DNA of 21,989 nucleotides from the IMG/VR virus record IMGVR_UViG_3300035216_000363, positions 1 through 21,989 of that record; one strand, written 5' to 3'. The DNA is from a virus. Of the stretch, positions 4,828-11,823 are shown one piece after another. A model generated the notes under the pieces. The model made no database searches. It saw nothing but the letters and a program-made list of their open reading frames with translations, and had not been told where the DNA came from. The position numbers were made by a program, and so were the translations under genes. Each line of letters starts with the position of its first letter. Position 1 is the first letter of the stretch.

Positions 4828-6363
4828 TTATAAATTTATTAATTCATCAATCCATTTAATAGTATCTTGATATATATCCGGAAATAGTTTTTTAAACACT
4901 AAATTACCAGCATATTTATTCTCAAAAGAATGAGCCAACATTTCCGCGTGACGCCATCCCAAATTACTATAATAATTATTTGAATGTCCCCAACCTATTT
5001 TATTTTTAGTCATTGCACCAAAATAATCTGCAACCGCTCCATAGCTTTCATTAAACTGTTTATCTGTCAAATTTGGAAATTGACTTCTTATTGAATTCCT
5101 ATGACTTACACTAAACCTATCAACGTGTTTAAAATAATCAAATTTTCCCGGACCTCTTTTATTAATTCCAATTTTTGCTAATTGTGATTTATAAAAATTA
5201 ACAACTTCATCAATACTTCTATAATGCCTTCCGGCTAAATTAACCCAACCAAGTTGAGAATGAATTAAATGACCAAATTCGTGCGCCAATACCTTTTCAA
5301 TTGTATCAGCGTTATGTCGTACCGTATCAATAACAATTGTATTACCCGATTGATACGAACCTTTTTTTGAACTCTTTAATAATGGCTTTTCTTTAAGCAA
5401 AGATAAATATTTATCGTTCACTTTGGCGTTTTTTGGAACTATTTTATCCCAATCATCTGGGCGCATTAAGTTTTTATCACTAGAAACAACTGTTGAACCA
5501 ACCGTTGATAAAACATCAGCTATTCCAAAACCGGTTCTTGATCCACCACCTAAACTAAAATTTATATCAGTAATTTCACCAACTGTTTGCGCGGCTTCTT
5601 TTGGAAATGGTGCAATACTACATCGGCAATTTATAACTTCAGCACTCGGGCCGCTTGGATCACCTGGGTACATTAAAAACGAACCCCCAACCATAAACGA
5701 ATCATTGTATGGTATTGGATCGGATGCACCGGCTTCGGCGTGAGTGTCTCGCGTTCTATCATCAAACGAAGCTATCCATTCCTTCATCATTTGGGCGCCT
5801 GGAAATATAGTTGTAGCGGATTCCATTGTTGCAAAGTTAGCCGCGGCCGTTGCTTCAGTACGAACCAAACGCGTTGATTGATATCTTGAATAAGTATCAA
5901 ATTGATTATTTAATATACGGGCCTTTTCTGATGCGCCTAACGTCATAAATTCAGGATCGGACATCAAACGTTGTGTGATTTTAATTAACGTTTGTTTAGC
6001 CGTTCCCGATACTAACGTCACGCGTTGCGCACCAACAGCCGAACCAAATGACGCAAATGAATTAATCCATTGGTCAACAAATTCGCCAGGATTGATCCCC
6101 TTTTTAATGTATTTATCAAAGTTTTTAGCGTACCATTTAGCAAATTGCAATCCTATATCGGTATATAAATCGCGATATATTTTTGATAAATCAGTTTCGG
6201 AAAATAATAATTGAAAATTTGTTTGATCTTCAGAAATAAAAGATTCAACGCCTTTTTTATATTCCGTTTTGTAATACCGTTTTACTTTTGATAATTGACG
6301 GCGTTCGGCTTTGTCAAGTTCATTTTCAAAATCCCTTTGCCATTTTTCCCTATCTATTGCCAA
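4828..6363 (-). CDS. MuF minor head protein fused to a zincin metalloprotease domain
   Basis: A 511-residue protein with two parts. Residues about 1-255 form the SPP1 gp7/Mu gpF head morphogenesis module, with TRLVRTEATAAANFATMES (164-182), WIASFDDRTRDTHAEA (196-211) and the closing cysteine motif INCRCSIAPF (245-253). Such proteins occur inside the head next to the portal and can be ejected with the DNA. After a Gly/Ser-rich linker (272-280), residues about 300-511 contain a gluzincin-like site: H361-E362-F-G-H365, with a likely third ligand E474 in RHAEMLAHSFENKYAGN. A MuF head domain with a C-terminal enzyme is the design of phage MuF polymorphic toxins; a structural protease is the alternative. 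The gene lies between portal and protease as expected. Confidence 0.88.
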   Translation of the reverse strand: MAIDREKWQRDFENELDKAERRQLSKVKRYYKTEYKKGVESFISEDQTNFQLLFSETDLSKIYRDLYTDIGLQFAKWYAKNFDKYIKKGINPGEFVDQWINSFASFGSAVGAQRVTLVSGTAKQTLIKITQRLMSDPEFMTLGASEKARILNNQFDTYSRYQSTRLVRTEATAAANFATMESATTIFPGAQMMKEWIASFDDRTRDTHAEAGASDPIPYNDSFMVGGSFLMYPGDPSGPSAEVINCRCSIAPFPKEAAQTVGEITDINFSLGGGSRTGFGIADVLSTVGSTVVSSDKNLMRPDDWDKIVPKNAKVNDKYLSLLKEKPLLKSSKKGSYQSGNTIVIDTVRHNADTIEKVLAHEFGHLIHSQLGWVNLAGRHYRSIDEVVNFYKSQLAKIGINKRGPGKFDYFKHVDRFSVSHRNSIRSQFPNLTDKQFNESYGAVADYFGAMTKNKIGWGHSNNYYSNLGWRHAEMLAHSFENKYAGNLVFKKLFPDIYQDTIKWIDELINL

Positions 6364-6364
6364 A

Positions 6365-8281
6365 CTATTCGTTTATTTCGTTTAATTTTTTGTTAACCCA
6401 ATCTTTCATCGCAGTTCCACCCCAAAGATTCCAAGAAACAAAACCGTTATCCTTCCAAGGCGTATCTTTATAGCGATCCGCAATTGTTTGATTTCCTTCG
6501 TGACGCGCAAAAAATGATTTAATACGATTTAACATTTTAATATCTAATGGCGCCCTATTGGCTAACATTAAAGCTCTACGCCATCCCGTTGCGGTACCGG
6601 CTTGAACTTCAGAACCGTATTTTTCACGCCATTCAATCATTCGTTTAGCGTTATTACTAGCGGTTTGAGGGTATGTTGTAAAAGTTTCGGCCTTACTTAT
6701 TGGATTTTTTTTTTCGGTTGTATTGCTGTTTTTTTGTTGATCAATAGCGTTTAAATAATCTTGATGATTTTCAAAAGGCATATAAACAACTTCGCCGTCA
6801 AAACTATGTTCGTGATAACCTGAACCGTTTAATTCATTGGCGCGTGATTCAGCTTCATCAACGGTCGTAAAAACGTCGGTCATTCCTGTTACTAATTTTT
6901 TGCTTAAAAACTTATTGACGTCAATATCAATTGATTCAATTGGCGCATCCATTTGTTCGGGATTAACCGGAATTAAATTCGCCGGAATAAAGTAATCGTT
7001 TAGCGCTTCATCATCTTCATCAACTCCGTAATTCATAACGGCACGTTTTTCGTTTGGCGTTATCCACCAAGCTTTCACCAATTGATCAACAACTTTGTCG
7101 GCCTCTTCTTGAAGTTCTGGAATTACAGTGAAATCAAATTCAATACAAAGTTTATTCCCATACATTGGTGCCAACCAACGGTTTAATTCATCTTTAATTT
7201 TTATTAATTCAGGAATCACCGCGTTTTGATATAACGCTTTTTTCGCTTCCTTCATATTGTTGTAAGAACTTGAATCGGTATTGTTTAACAATTGAACCGG
7301 CACGTTGTAGATATTACACAAATCTTTTACTGATGCGTTATATTGTTCAATTAATGATAAATCCGAAGCGTTTAAACCAAAGTTAACCCAACTTAATTTT
7401 TTCGGTGTAATAATAACATCACCGGCATTTGATGAACCTTGGAATTGTTTTCTGAATTTATCTTTTAACTGTTGCGCCTGAACCTCATTTAAATCACCTT
7501 CATCAGACATTAATAACCCCCTGGCCGTTTGGTTTTGTAGATATTTAACCCCCGTTTGAATCGCTTCATTGTTAGTTGTTAACGAACGCAACCCGGCTTG
7601 TAATGGTGATTGACCGTATAAATGCGAACCAGTTCCATCATATAAAGGGTTAAAATCTTTTATGTGGCAAATATCTTTTGCAGGAATTTCAAATTGTCCG
7701 TTATACTGAACTTTATATTTTTGTACGGGTTCCATTATACCGCCCGAAATGATTTCCATTATTTGCGAAGGCATTGCGTAAAGCTCTGTATATTTTCCAA
7801 CTTTCGGGCCTGTTTCTGGCCCAACTCCATAGATATAACGATTCCCGGTTAATTTTCCGAATGATATTAATTCAGTAATAAACGCATTGTAAGATTGAGC
7901 CGGATTTGGTCGCTCTAAGATATTATGCAATTCTGTGTCACTTAATTCAACTAATGAGCGCTTTTGTAATAACGCCGCTTTCTGTATTGTTGTGCTATCA
8001 ATTGAGCCGCTAGTCATTGATTTATAACGCTTATAATCGTTTTCGTTTTGTATTTCATAGATTTGAAACGGAATCGTTGTTGCGGCCTTTGTAATCAAGT
8101 TAATCAACGAATAAATCGTTGCATTTTTTCGATAACCTTCTTGAATATATGAATCATCGTTTTCAGGGTTCCAAACAATGGATTCGCCCAACCAATTATA
8201 AATAGCTTTATTATAATTAATATTCGTGTTTTGTGAACTTTTATTGACAATTGATTTGAAACGATCTAAAAATGAAGCCAT
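6365..8281 (-). CDS. Portal protein (HK97 type) with extra C-terminal domains
   Basis: A 638-residue protein. Residues about 30-440 are a standard HK97-family portal: IYNWLGESIVWNPENDD, RKNATIYSLINLITKAATTIPF, LERPNPAQSYNAFI, KDICHIKDFNPLYDG and the clip/stem part YNVPVQLLNNTDSSSYNNMKEA. The portal forms the dodecameric DNA gate at one head vertex. Most family members end near residue 400-450; this one continues with a small segment at 469-510 (TVDEAESRANELNGSGYHEH, then VYMPF) and a domain at 537-638 (NAKRMIEWREKYG, then FFARHEGNQ, then SWNLWGGTAMKDW), a module I have seen elsewhere in phage head-region proteins but whose function I do not know. The stop lies one base before the MuF start. 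Confidence 0.93.
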   Translation of the reverse strand: MASFLDRFKSIVNKSSQNTNINYNKAIYNWLGESIVWNPENDDSYIQEGYRKNATIYSLINLITKAATTIPFQIYEIQNENDYKRYKSMTSGSIDSTTIQKAALLQKRSLVELSDTELHNILERPNPAQSYNAFITELISFGKLTGNRYIYGVGPETGPKVGKYTELYAMPSQIMEIISGGIMEPVQKYKVQYNGQFEIPAKDICHIKDFNPLYDGTGSHLYGQSPLQAGLRSLTTNNEAIQTGVKYLQNQTARGLLMSDEGDLNEVQAQQLKDKFRKQFQGSSNAGDVIITPKKLSWVNFGLNASDLSLIEQYNASVKDLCNIYNVPVQLLNNTDSSSYNNMKEAKKALYQNAVIPELIKIKDELNRWLAPMYGNKLCIEFDFTVIPELQEEADKVVDQLVKAWWITPNEKRAVMNYGVDEDDEALNDYFIPANLIPVNPEQMDAPIESIDIDVNKFLSKKLVTGMTDVFTTVDEAESRANELNGSGYHEHSFDGEVVYMPFENHQDYLNAIDQQKNSNTTEKKNPISKAETFTTYPQTASNNAKRMIEWREKYGSEVQAGTATGWRRALMLANRAPLDIKMLNRIKSFFARHEGNQTIADRYKDTPWKDNGFVSWNLWGGTAMKDWVNKKLNEINE

Positions 8282-8307
8282 AAATGAATTAAATAAGAAA
8301 ATTTTCG

Positions 8308-8315
8308 TAAAAATA
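8308..8315 (-). promoter_or_regulatory. Promoter -7-like box TATTTTTA before the portal gene
   Basis: The minus strand reads TATTTTTACGAAAATTT, sharing the extended pattern of the boxes at 1094 and 4609. A TTG lies 22 bases upstream, inside the end of the terminase gene. The leader to ATG 8281 is about 26 bases. Confidence 0.5.
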
Positions 8316-8332
8316 CGAAATTAAAATTTGTT

Positions 8333-9688
8333 TTATACAATAAAGAAATTGTTGATTAAGTTACGTTCGATTGAATATGATGTGACATCAATATGTTCAT
8401 CGTGTTTAGCGTTTGGAAATGTACTAACTTGTTGAATAAATGCGTCATTCCAATTGTCCTCAATCAAATAAACGCGGCCGCCTTCAATAAATGGCGATGA
8501 TGCGCGCGCTCTTTCAATCTTTGAATATCTTACAAAGTTTGTTTTTAATTCCGATACATTAAAATTAGTTTCACGCCTTAACAATTGAACCAATGATTTT
8601 CCCGATGCTTTAGGTTCAACCAATATTTGCGTTACATTAACACCACAAGATTTCACAAACGATGTAATAAATGATTTTAATTCAGGCATTTCCAAATATT
8701 TATCAATGCTTTTAAATATGTAAAGATTATCGCCGCTTTTACCGCTTATCTGAATACCAGTTGGATCGTTCTTAGTGTCTTTTGTGTATGCGCCGTCAAT
8801 ATACATTTCAAATACAATATCGTTCGGCATTTCGGCGCGTTTGATTGTTTGGAACCATTCTTTTCGCCATTCACCACCTTCAGGCGGTGACGGTATCTGT
8901 AAATATTGGCCGCTGAATGTATATCGGTCGGCCTGGCGTATAGCTTCCAATTCATCAAATGAATGCTTTTCGGGCCATAATGGAACGTTGTTTTCATCTA
9001 ATGCCGGTAATTTTAAATGATGCCAATCTTCACCTGAACCGCCATTCAATAAATAACCGGATAAATCTTCTTCGTGTAATCGTTGCATAATCACAATGAT
9101 TGGAACGGTTCGATCATTTACACGCGAACGGATTGTTGTGTTGTATCGGTTATTAATAAATGAACGTCTTATATCTGAAAGCGCATCATCTGGTTTCAAT
9201 GGATCATCAATTATAATGGCGCCGCCAGTACCGGCACCAAATCCCGTAATCGCGCCACCTGAAGCCGTTGCATATACACCGCCGCCTTCTTTAGTGTACC
9301 ATTTCTTTTGACTTTGTGAATCCTTCTTTAAGTTAATCCCCCAAATACGTTGAAACGAATCGGAATTAATATATTCCTTTGTCATTGAACTATTATCAAG
9401 CGCCAATGAATCCGAATAAGATAGGTGAATAAACTTTGATTCGGGCCGTTTAGCTAATGACCAAGCGATGAACATTTTAACAGCGATTTCTGTTTTACCA
9501 TAACGCGGCGGAACGTTTATAATAAGGCGCTTTATTTGCCCATTATTAACCATTTGCAGCGTGTTTGCAAGGGTTTCGTGAAATGCAGCGGCTTCGAACT
9601 TTTTACCGGTATTTTCTTTGAATATATAGCGCGTAAAAAATAACAAAGAATTTTCGCATTTTTCTTTTATTATTTGGTTAATACTCAT
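8333..9688 (-). CDS. terL: Terminase large subunit
   Basis: A 451-residue packaging motor with ATPase and nuclease parts. ATPase: Walker A P60-P-R-Y-G-K-T-E67, Walker B IIID161D162PLKPDD, and the coupling motif IVIMQRLHEEDLSG (198-211). Nuclease (RNase H-like): D298 in FEMYIDGAYTK, an acidic residue in ILVEPKASGKS, and D434 in EHIDVTSYSIE. The subunit docks on the portal, pumps DNA and cuts the concatemer. The start overlaps the small subunit gene by 11 bases. The length is near the lower end for the family but both domains are complete. Confidence 0.95.
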   Translation of the reverse strand: MSINQIIKEKCENSLLFFTRYIFKENTGKKFEAAAFHETLANTLQMVNNGQIKRLIINVPPRYGKTEIAVKMFIAWSLAKRPESKFIHLSYSDSLALDNSSMTKEYINSDSFQRIWGINLKKDSQSQKKWYTKEGGGVYATASGGAITGFGAGTGGAIIIDDPLKPDDALSDIRRSFINNRYNTTIRSRVNDRTVPIIVIMQRLHEEDLSGYLLNGGSGEDWHHLKLPALDENNVPLWPEKHSFDELEAIRQADRYTFSGQYLQIPSPPEGGEWRKEWFQTIKRAEMPNDIVFEMYIDGAYTKDTKNDPTGIQISGKSGDNLYIFKSIDKYLEMPELKSFITSFVKSCGVNVTQILVEPKASGKSLVQLLRRETNFNVSELKTNFVRYSKIERARASSPFIEGGRVYLIEDNWNDAFIQQVSTFPNAKHDEHIDVTSYSIERNLINNFFIV

Positions 9689-10052
9689 TATTTAGAATAT
9701 CGTCAATTTTTTGTTTGGCTTCGGGTGATAATTTTGACGTTGATACTTCGGCGGTCATTTCAACTTCACGCCGTTCAATATAGCCGCGTTTTTTACCTTT
9801 TGTTTTTAAATAAAATATTGTCGCGGTTGTGTTGCCTTTTTTAATTTGCTTATGCAATTGCGATTCCGCAAAGTCCAAAGTCATATTTTGCAGCTCATCA
9901 ACATCGGCCCTAAATTTAGAATCTCGATTGTAATGACCATAAAATGTTGAACGGTTGCACCCTACAATTTTGCACGCGGTTGTAACAACGCCCAATGATT
10001 GTTCAAGCGCTTCTAATAAATTTCCTTTTAATATGTTGGTTTTTGTTGCCAT
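9678..10052 (-). CDS. terS: Terminase small subunit
   Basis: A 124-residue protein with an N-terminal helix-turn-helix (LLEALEQSLGVVTTACKIVGCNRSTFYGHYNRD, residues 12-44), a central helix pair for oligomerisation (FRADVDELQNMTLDFAESQLHKQI) and TTATIFYLKTKGKKRGYIER, a common ending of the DNA-binding half in such proteins. It recognises the packaging site and recruits the large subunit. A TATCTTTG box at 10057-10064 is only 4 bases before the ATG, so the message is probably leaderless. A terminator precedes the promoter box, so packaging genes start a new unit here. Confidence 0.88.
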   Translation of the reverse strand: MATKTNILKGNLLEALEQSLGVVTTACKIVGCNRSTFYGHYNRDSKFRADVDELQNMTLDFAESQLHKQIKKGNTTATIFYLKTKGKKRGYIERREVEMTAEVSTSKLSPEAKQKIDDILNNEY

Positions 10053-10056
10053 AACG

Positions 10057-10064
10057 CAAAGATA
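10057..10064 (-). promoter_or_regulatory. Promoter -7 box TATCTTTG before terS
   Basis: A full TAnnTTTG match on the minus strand; only CGTT separates it from the ATG at 10052. No TTTG or TTG was seen at 17-23 bases upstream, so it may depend on an activator or a phage factor. Confidence 0.5.
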
Positions 10065-10085
10065 AAAAATAAACGCATATAAAAA

Positions 10086-10107
10086 AACCCCTCATTTCTG
10101 AAGGGTT
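10086..10107 (-). terminator. Terminator with a GAAA loop before terS
   Basis: A 9-bp stem AACCCTTCA/TGAGGGGTT (one G-U pair) closed by GAAA on the minus strand and followed by seven T. It follows the stop of the 50-residue gene by about 18 bases. Confidence 0.9.
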
Positions 10108-10125
10108 ATATAACTAATTAATTTT

Positions 10126-10278
10126 TTAATAAGGTTTTAAATGATCTGTATTATTTTCTAAATAATTTAAATTTTTTTTACGTTCTTTTTTTAGATTTTT
10201 TTCGTCTATTTTTTTGGCTTCATTAACCAAATCATTTAATTGAGATTTAACATTTCCAAATATAAAATTTAATTCCAT
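10126..10278 (-). CDS. Small lysine-rich helical protein (50 residues)
   Basis: An open frame from ATG 10278 to TAA 10126 encoding MELNFIFGNVKSQLNDLVNE followed by a strongly basic, Lys/Asn-rich helix (AKKIDEKNLKKERKKNLNYL). It is probably a single long amphipathic or coiled-coil helix. The start has the recurring AAAAACTATG leader, and the gene is followed by a good terminator, which is why I accept it despite its size. It starts 20 bases after the ParB-like gene. Function unknown; the asparagine/lysine content partly reflects the AT-rich DNA. Confidence 0.55.
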   Translation of the reverse strand: MELNFIFGNVKSQLNDLVNEAKKIDEKNLKKERKKNLNYLENNTDHLKPY

Positions 10279-10298
10279 AGTTTTTTTTTATTTATTTA

Positions 10299-10736
10299 TT
10301 ATTTTCCGCACAACTCGCAAAACTCTTTTGGTTCATCGTTTACTTCATTAGGTTCATCATCAATTGGTAAATCAAAAACCGGTAAATCAACCCCCCAATC
10401 AGTTAGTTCTTTTACATCCCATTCATTAGCCAATATATCCCAATCCCATTCACCAAACCCGGAATTGTCTTTTATTATGAATCGCCGCTTTTGTTCTTGT
10501 GTCAAACCTTTTTGAATGTCAATTGGTATTTCAAACATTCCGGCCGCTTTGCACGCCTTTAAGCGCATATTACCGCCTAATACTGTCATTGTTTCATCAA
10601 CAACAATGGGCCGAATGTCCATCATCCAACCATCCTCTTTGATTGACTTAACAAGTTTTTTAAATTTAGCATCTTTTATAAAACGAGGGTTTGAAGGTGT
10701 TTCATTAACTTTTTTAATGCTTACTACTTTGCGCAT
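10299..10736 (-). CDS. ParB/Srx-like domain protein with a zinc-knuckle tail
   Basis: A 145-residue protein. Residues 4-75 form a ParB N-terminal-like domain: VSIKKVNETPSNPR (box I), a helix KFKKLVKSIKEDGW, RPIVVDETMTVLGGNMRLKACKAAG (box II, GGNMRLKA) and IPIDIQKGLT. Residues 80-118 (QEQKRRFIIKDNSGFGEWDWDILANEWD) are typical of phage and mobile-element ParB-like proteins encoded near DNA methyltransferases. The last residues contain C140-x2-C143, half of a zinc site. ParB-fold proteins of this class include CTP binders and nucleases; which applies is not visible. It is not part of a ParAB partition pair, since no ParA is present. Confidence 0.82.
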   Translation of the reverse strand: MRKVVSIKKVNETPSNPRFIKDAKFKKLVKSIKEDGWMMDIRPIVVDETMTVLGGNMRLKACKAAGMFEIPIDIQKGLTQEQKRRFIIKDNSGFGEWDWDILANEWDVKELTDWGVDLPVFDLPIDDEPNEVNDEPKEFCELCGK

Positions 10737-10741
10737 TTGGA

Positions 10742-10921
10742 TTATTTAGTGTACCAAACAAAAGATATTGCAAAGATAAAAAAGTGAAGTTCCAAACAAT
10801 GTTCAACTTCGTTTTCAACTTCAGATTCCAAAACAACGTGATCCATTGATGAATCCCAATAATTAACCCCAACGCATAAACCGTAAATTGGATAAATAAC
10901 TGTATTAAAATTTAATTTCAT
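10742..10921 (-). CDS. Small phage protein with IYPIYGLCVGVNYW motif (59 residues)
   Basis: A protein starting at ATG 10921 (MKLNFNTVIYPIYGLCVGVNYWDSSM...), with an acidic middle (ESEVENEVEHCLELH) and a hydrophobic, aromatic end (FFIFAISFVWYTK). The ATG overlaps the TGA of the upstream gene (ATGA), so I reject the longer frame reaching 10966. The pattern of IYPI-x-G, YW and a final hydrophobic WY is one I associate with short proteins of phages from Bacteroidota, function unknown. The C-terminal segment could lie on a membrane. Confidence 0.65.
   Translation of the reverse strand: MKLNFNTVIYPIYGLCVGVNYWDSSMDHVVLESEVENEVEHCLELHFFIFAISFVWYTK
10771..10796 (-). promoter_or_regulatory. Promoter upstream of the ParB-like gene
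   Basis: A -7 box TATCTTTG (10771-10778) with TTG 18 bases upstream at 10797-10799 (or TTTG at 14 bases, 10793-10796). It lies within the end of the 59-residue gene, 34 bases before the ATG at 10736. Confidence 0.5.
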
Positions 10922-11142
10922 AACGCCCAATATTTTTCGTAAATATACAAATATAATTCCCAACATTTATTTTGAGCTTCTATATTTGGATAGTAAGAAG
11001 GTGACAAAGTAACTTTGTTATTATCGTTTATTTCTACTTTTAAACCTCTTTTTGTAGGTTTTACGCCGACCTTTATATTGTTTTTTAAGCACCATTGTAA
11101 AGCTTTGTAATGGTTTTCGTTTACTTTTATTTTATTAGTCAT
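10918..11142 (-). CDS. Hypothetical protein (74 residues)
   Basis: A basic protein (MTNKIKVNENHYKALQWCLKNNIKVGVKPTKRGLKVEIND...) with an N-terminal helix, a two-strand beta hairpin (KVGVKPTKRGLKVEI) and a C-terminal aromatic helix (NKCWELYLYIYEKYWAL). Its TGA overlaps the ATG of the 59-residue gene. The CpG count is low (6 in 225 bases), as in the methyltransferase just upstream, suggesting that the two arrived together. The last codons overlap promoter-like boxes. No family recognised. Confidence 0.6.
   Translation of the reverse strand: MTNKIKVNENHYKALQWCLKNNIKVGVKPTKRGLKVEINDNNKVTLSPSYYPNIEAQNKCWELYLYIYEKYWAL
10940..10947 (-). promoter_or_regulatory. Possible promoter box TATATTTA inside the end of the 74-residue gene
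   Basis: The minus strand reads TATATTTACGAAAAAT, close to the motif before the portal and protease genes, preceded by TATATTTG. It would yield an 18-base leader for ATG 10921. It lies within coding sequence, so chance is a real alternative. Confidence 0.3.
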
Positions 11143-11191
11143 AATTGATGAAATTTGTCAACAAAACTCACTTATTATTATGTATTGAGAT

Positions 11192-11809
11192 TTAAAACAT
11201 TCTTAATTGTTGTTTATGTTCTTTTATTCTTTTAATTGCTGCATAGTAATACTCTGTATCTAGTTCACAAGCTGTTAAATCATATCCTAAATTATGACAC
11301 GCTAAAGCTATTGAGCCACTACCTAAATGAGTATCTAATATCTTATCTCCTTCTTTTGCGTAATTCATTAATAAAAATTCGTATAGCTTATAAGTTTTTT
11401 GTGTAGGATGTATCTTTTGATTTTTATTATCTTGTATTGCTTTATTAAAAGAATAATCAAAGCATTTCGCAGTTCCTAAAAAAGAAGTCCACGCTAATTC
11501 TCCATCTGAAAATGTTACAACGGGGTTATGTTTATTCCAAAAAATAAACTCTCTACAACTCGGTAATAAATTAGATAAATGATTATAACCCCAAATTATT
11601 TGATTTTTTGAAACTCTAAATAATTCATTAAAATATTCTTTTTTTGGTTTTGCATCATTTATTAAACTTAAATCTTTATTCATTCTAAACCTATCTTGTG
11701 CGTTTCCTTTAGTTTCAATGCCATAAGGTGGGTCTACTATTGCTAAGTCGAAGTGATTATCTTCATACCTTGCCATTAATTCCATATTGTCTTCGTTTGT
11801 TATTTTCAT
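11192..11809 (-). CDS. DNA methyltransferase (N6-adenine or N4-cytosine, beta class)
   Basis: A 205-residue S-adenosylmethionine-dependent DNA methyltransferase. The catalytic motif IV DPPYGI is at residues 26-31 and the AdoMet-binding motif I is near the end, LDTHLGSGSIALA (158-170), preceded by IHPTQKTYKLYEFLL. This order (IV before I) is the beta class. DPPY favours adenine N6; N4-cytosine cannot be excluded. No restriction enzyme lies beside it, so it probably protects phage DNA or marks it. CpG is scarce (about 10 in 618 bases, against about 20 in 375 bases of terS), suggesting recent acquisition. It is short but has all core motifs. Confidence 0.9.
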   Translation of the reverse strand: MKITNEDNMELMARYEDNHFDLAIVDPPYGIETKGNAQDRFRMNKDLSLINDAKPKKEYFNELFRVSKNQIIWGYNHLSNLLPSCREFIFWNKHNPVVTFSDGELAWTSFLGTAKCFDYSFNKAIQDNKNQKIHPTQKTYKLYEFLLMNYAKEGDKILDTHLGSGSIALACHNLGYDLTACELDTEYYYAAIKRIKEHKQQLRMF

Positions 11810-11823
11810 TTTTTTATTTAATT

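Noticed and set aside
8746-8997. Minus-strand 83-codon frame inside the terminase gene
   Set aside because: Out-of-frame shadow of the nuclease part of terL; likewise 12426-12635 inside the primase-helicase.
10299-10736. Plasmid partition (ParAB) system
   Set aside because: Only the ParB N-terminal-like domain is present, with no ParA and no HTH domain; phage context fits the methyltransferase-associated type better.
10922-10966. Longer start for the 59-residue protein
   Set aside because: It would overlap the end of the upstream gene by 49 bases, whereas the ATG at 10921 gives an ATGA coupling.
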